From: Caryophanales bacterium
GTDB taxonomy: Bacteria; Bacillota; Bacilli; Paenibacillales; CANHCR01
Direction of reading: 5' to 3'
NCBI GenBank assembly: GCA_947459205.1
Contig: CANHCR010000019.1
Span: 1 to 44,868, forward strand
Length of the DNA stretch: 44,868 nt
Below, piece by piece: positions 41,443 through 44,868 of this stretch (the stretch's first letter is position 1; each line of letters opens with the position of its first letter). A program made the translations under genes and the position numbers. The notes under the pieces were generated by a model. It was not told the origin of the DNA, ran no database searches, and saw only the letters and a program-made list of their open reading frames with translations.

Positions 41443-42096
41443 TTGAATATCATATTTATGGGTCCCCCAGGAGCTGGTAAAGGTACTCAAGCAGAGCGAA
41501 TTGTACAACAATTTAATATTCCTCATATTTCTACGGGGGATGCATTCCGTGCTGCAATGAGTCAGGAGACCGCGCTTGGACTTGAGGCGAAAAAATATGT
41601 AAACCAAGGATTACTTGTTCCAGATGAGATTACAATAGGCATTGTCAATGAACGTTTAAAACAAAATGATTGCGCTGAAGGATTTCTCTTAGACGGTTTT
41701 CCTCGGACAATTTCACAGGCAGATGCTTTGGCTACCATTCTTGCACAAGATGGCAAACAAATTTCATTTGTAATCAATTTAAAGGTAAACCGTAATCTGC
41801 TGCTTGATCGATTAACCGGTCGGAGAATTTGTAAGTCTTGCGGAGCGACTTTTCACTTGGTTTTCAATCCGACAACTGTTCCAGGTGTTTGTGATAAATG
41901 CTCTGGTGAACTTTACCAACGTGCTGATGATACCGTTGAAAAAGTTGGAACACGTTTAGATGAGTATGAGAAATGGACTTCACCGCTTTTGGAATATTAT
42001 TCAGCAAAAGGTACACTGAAAGAAGTTAATGGTGAATTAGAAATCGAAGTTGTAACTAAGCAAATCGATGAGATTTTGCGAGGACCAGCCGAATGA
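41443..42096 (+). CDS. adk: Adenylate kinase
   Basis: Catalyses ATP + AMP to 2 ADP. The 217 residues show the P-loop GPPGAGKGT (7-15), the DGFPRT motif and a zinc-bearing LID with four cysteines C130, C133, C150 and C153; B. subtilis uses Asp for the fourth. TTG 41443 is the preferred start, as AGAGGGAG lies 9 bases upstream and the product starts [13 protein letters not shown] 41434 abuts that site. The stop overlaps map by four bases. Confidence 0.97.
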   Translation: MNIIFMGPPGAGKGTQAERIVQQFNIPHISTGDAFRAAMSQETALGLEAKKYVNQGLLVPDEITIGIVNERLKQNDCAEGFLLDGFPRTISQADALATILAQDGKQISFVINLKVNRNLLLDRLTGRRICKSCGATFHLVFNPTTVPGVCDKCSGELYQRADDTVEKVGTRLDEYEKWTSPLLEYYSAKGTLKEVNGELEIEVVTKQIDEILRGPAE

Positions 42097-42839
42097 TTAT
42101 TTGCAAGTCACAAGCTGAACTTGAATTGATGAGAGAAGCTGGAAGAATCGTAGCACACACGCATCAACTGCTTAAAGAAGCGATTCGGCCTGGAGTTTCA
42201 ACGTTGGAGTTAGATCAAATGGCGGAACGGTTCATAATGAGTCGTAATGCCACGCCTTCTTTTAAAGGTTACAATGGTTTTTCAGGCAGTATTTGTGCAT
42301 CAGTCAATGAGGAACTTGTCCACGGTATCCCTGGCCCAAGAAAACTAAAGGAAGGCGACATCATTAGTATTGATGTTGGCGCATATTATAAAGGTTTTCA
42401 CGGTGACTCTGCATGGACATATGCAGTAGGGAATATTTCTCCAGTTGCGCAAAAGTTATTACAAGTGACAGAGGAATCTCTCTACAAAGGATTGTCGTTT
42501 GCAGGACCGGACGTACGACTGTTCACAATTTCGAATGCGATTCAACGTCATGTTGAAGATCACGGATTTTCGATTGTGAGAGAGTATGTTGGACATGGGA
42601 TTGGCGCGAAACTACATGAGGAACCGCAAATTCCGAATTACGGTCAAGCGAATCGAGGTCCCCGATTGAAGCCGGGTATGGTGTTGGCGATTGAACCGAT
42701 GGTGAACGCCGGTGCTAGGCATGTCAAAACATTGGTGGATGGTTGGACAGTAGTTACCGTTGATGGTTCGCTTTGTGCTCATTTTGAACATACAGTAGCG
42801 ATTACACAAGAGGGTTACGAAATCTTGACTCTTCCATAA
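42093..42839 (+). CDS. map: Methionine aminopeptidase, type I
   Basis: Removes the initiator methionine from nascent proteins. The 248 residues show the five metal ligands D94, D105, H168, E201 and E232 in the contexts [26 protein letters not shown] and FEHT. The ATG overlaps the adk stop (ATGA). The position between adk and infA is standard in Bacilli. Confidence 0.97.
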   Translation: MIICKSQAELELMREAGRIVAHTHQLLKEAIRPGVSTLELDQMAERFIMSRNATPSFKGYNGFSGSICASVNEELVHGIPGPRKLKEGDIISIDVGAYYKGFHGDSAWTYAVGNISPVAQKLLQVTEESLYKGLSFAGPDVRLFTISNAIQRHVEDHGFSIVREYVGHGIGAKLHEEPQIPNYGQANRGPRLKPGMVLAIEPMVNAGARHVKTLVDGWTVVTVDGSLCAHFEHTVAITQEGYEILTLP

Positions 42840-42881
42840 TTCTGACAGCAAACGCACAAATATTGAAAGGAGAAAAATTTA

Positions 42882-43227
<346 letters not shown>

Positions 43228-43239
43228 GAGGTGTAAACA

Positions 43240-43608
43240 ATGGCGCGTATTGCTGGTGTTGACTTGCCACGCGATAAGAGATTGGAAATCGCATTGACTT
43301 ACATTTTTGGTATTGGTAAAACGACTTCCCAAAAAATCGTTGCTGCGACTGGTTTGAATCCGAATAAGAGAGTTCGTGAATTGACTGAAGACGAAGTTTC
43401 TAAACTTCGTGATGCAATTGATCGTACTGTAAAAGTTGAAGGTGACTTACGCAGAGAAATCTCATTAAACATTAAACGCTTAATTGAGATTGGTTGCTAT
43501 CGCGGCATCCGTCACCGTCGTGGATTACCTGTTCGTGGACAACGTACAAAAACAAATGCTCGTACCCGTAAAGGTCCTCGCAGAACTGTTGCGAACAAGA
43601 AGAAATAA
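43240..43608 (+). CDS. rpsM: Small subunit ribosomal protein S13
   Basis: S13 is in the 30S head and forms intersubunit bridges. The 122 residues begin [14 protein letters not shown] and contain the [11 protein letters not shown] helix-turn and the basic tail with [29 protein letters not shown] precedes the ATG, overlapping the rpmJ stop. Confidence 0.98.
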   Translation: MARIAGVDLPRDKRLEIALTYIFGIGKTTSQKIVAATGLNPNKRVRELTEDEVSKLRDAIDRTVKVEGDLRREISLNIKRLIEIGCYRGIRHRRGLPVRGQRTKTNARTRKGPRRTVANKKK

Positions 43609-43625
43609 AGGAGGGAATAGTTAAC

Positions 43626-44021
43626 ATGGCGAAAGCGAAGAAAGTAGTGCGCACAAAACGTCGCGACCGTAAAAATATTGAATCCGGAGTTGCACATATT
43701 CGTTCAACGTTTAACAACACAATCGTTACCATTACAGATCCGCATGGCAATGCGATTTCTTGGGCAAGTTCCGGTAACCTTGGCTTTAAAGGCTCGCGCA
43801 AAAGCACTCCGTTTGCTGCGCAAATGGCGGCTGAATCAGCAGCAAAGGCAGCGATGGAACATGGTTTAAAAATTGTCGAGGTAATGGTTAAAGGTCCGGG
43901 GTCTGGACGTGAGGCAGCAATTCGAGCGTTACAAGCAGCGGGACTTGAAGTAAACTTGATTAAAGACGTGACACCGATTCCTCACAACGGATGCCGCCCT
44001 CCTAAACGTCGCCGAGTGTAG
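43626..44021 (+). CDS. rpsK: Small subunit ribosomal protein S11
   Basis: S11 lies on the 30S platform near the mRNA exit. The 131 residues contain [18 protein letters not shown] and the signature region [16 protein letters not shown] at the end. AAAGGAGGG precedes the ATG. Followed by rpoA after 39 bases. Confidence 0.98.
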   Translation: MAKAKKVVRTKRRDRKNIESGVAHIRSTFNNTIVTITDPHGNAISWASSGNLGFKGSRKSTPFAAQMAAESAAKAAMEHGLKIVEVMVKGPGSGREAAIRALQAAGLEVNLIKDVTPIPHNGCRPPKRRRV

Positions 44022-44060
44022 TAACGTGTTGGATATCAATGTATTTAAGGAGGATGAAGC

Positions 44061-44868
44061 ATGATTGTAATTGAAAAGCCGAAAATCGACATCGTTCAGA
44101 TTAACGAAGACGACACGTATGGGATGTTTGTTGTTAAACCGCTTCAACCTGGATACGGTACGACACTGGGTAATTCCCTCAGACGTATCTTGTTGTCATC
44201 AATCACCGGCGTTGCCGTTACTTCGATCAAAATTGACAACGTACTTCATGAATTTTCTACCATACCGGGTGTTGTTGAAGATACAACAGAGATCATCCTT
44301 AATTTAAAAAAATTGGCTTTGAAGATTCATCCCGAAGATGTCCAGACGAAACTGCTTCGAATTGACGTCGAAGGCGAAGGTGTAGTCACTGCAGGAGATA
44401 TCCTCACTGATAGTGATGTTGAAGTTGTGAATCGCGATTTAGTAATTGCTAACCTAGCTAAAGATGCATCTTTGAATATTGAAATTCAAGTGTCAAAAGG
44501 TAAAGGTTATGTACCTGCTGAATCAAGTAACAGAGATGATTTGAAAATTGGTGAGATTCCGGTTGATTCGATCTTTTCTCCGATCACTCGTGTCAAATAT
44601 AGCGTTAGCAACACTCGTGTTGAGCAAAGAACTGACTTCGAAGAACTTAACATTGAACTATGGTCAGACGGAAGTGTTAATCCTAAAGATGCCGTCAGTC
44701 AAGCAGCGTCAATTCTCATTTCTGAATTGAAATTATTTGAAGGTTTGAATCATGAAGCGAAAGATCGTTCAATTGATCGTGAAGTAAGTGATAATGTTCA
44801 ATCCGGCAATTTGGATATGACGATTGAGGAACTTGATTTGTCTGTTCGTTCATTCAATTGTTTGAAAC
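44061..44868 (+). CDS. rpoA: DNA-directed RNA polymerase subunit alpha (3' end missing)
   Basis: Alpha dimer starts polymerase assembly and contacts activators and UP elements. The visible 269 residues cover the N-terminal domain (MIVIEKPKIDIVQINEDD, YGTTLGNSLRRILLSSITG) and the linker, and stop at DLSVRSFNCLK, the first part of the C-terminal domain; about 45 residues lie beyond the window. TTAAGGAGGA precedes the ATG at 44061. Confidence 0.98.
   Translation, partial: MIVIEKPKIDIVQINEDDTYGMFVVKPLQPGYGTTLGNSLRRILLSSITGVAVTSIKIDNVLHEFSTIPGVVEDTTEIILNLKKLALKIHPEDVQTKLLRIDVEGEGVVTAGDILTDSDVEVVNRDLVIANLAKDASLNIEIQVSKGKGYVPAESSNRDDLKIGEIPVDSIFSPITRVKYSVSNTRVEQRTDFEELNIELWSDGSVNPKDAVSQAASILISELKLFEGLNHEAKDRSIDREVSDNVQSGNLDMTIEELDLSVRSFNCLK

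Overview
This window is a core-genome segment of a low-to-medium GC Firmicute, almost certainly a spore-forming member of the Bacilli. The evidence is the gene order (clpC-radA-disA-...-ispD-ispF-gltX-cysE-cysS-mrnC-rlmB-rae1-sigH-secE-nusG-rplKA-rplJL-rpoBC-rpsLG-fusA-tuf-S10/spc/alpha cluster), strong Shine-Dalgarno sites throughout, many TTG and GTG starts, a T-box in front of cysE, an L10 leader and a SigH gene. The order disA-pssA-yacL, with no L33 gene before secE and no L7Ae-like gene after rpoC, differs from Bacillus subtilis. It recalls Paenibacillaceae/Alicyclobacillaceae-type relatives, but the family cannot be fixed from this sequence alone. Every gene found is on the + strand.

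Layout. (1) 1-13.4 kb holds stress, metabolism and RNA genes: the 3' part of clpC, then radA, disA, pssA, yacL, ispD, ispF and gltX. A promoter in the end of gltX and a cysteine T-box riboswitch precede cysE-cysS-mrnC-rlmB-rae1. This part is richer in G+C. (2) 13.4-18.3 kb holds sigH with its own promoter and a candidate Spo0A box, then secE-nusG-rplK-rplA-rplJ-rplL. Embedded RNA regulators are two hairpins resembling the 23S rRNA site of L1 (one before rplK, one before rplA) and an L10 leader with terminator. A monocistronic RsmC-like methyltransferase gene follows. (3) 18.3-26.1 kb is rpoB-rpoC with its own promoter and terminator. RpoC carries about 100 extra residues inside its second zinc-binding module. 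(4) 26.1-30.6 kb is the str operon rpsL-rpsG-fusA-tuf with its own promoter and terminator. (5) 30.6-44.9 kb is the S10-spc-alpha supercluster from rpsJ to rpoA, which is cut by the window end. It has a promoter and a structured leader, and includes secY, adk, map and infA.

Together the genes build the transcription and translation machinery (RNA polymerase, NusG, elongation factors, ribosomal proteins), the Sec translocon core and charging enzymes for Glu and Cys, plus isoprenoid and phospholipid steps and genome or protein quality control. No tRNA, rRNA, CRISPR array, insertion sequence, phage or defence system was seen. I found no obvious new multi-gene system. The most unusual items are the RpoC insertion, the paired L1-site mimics and the possible Spo0A control of sigH.
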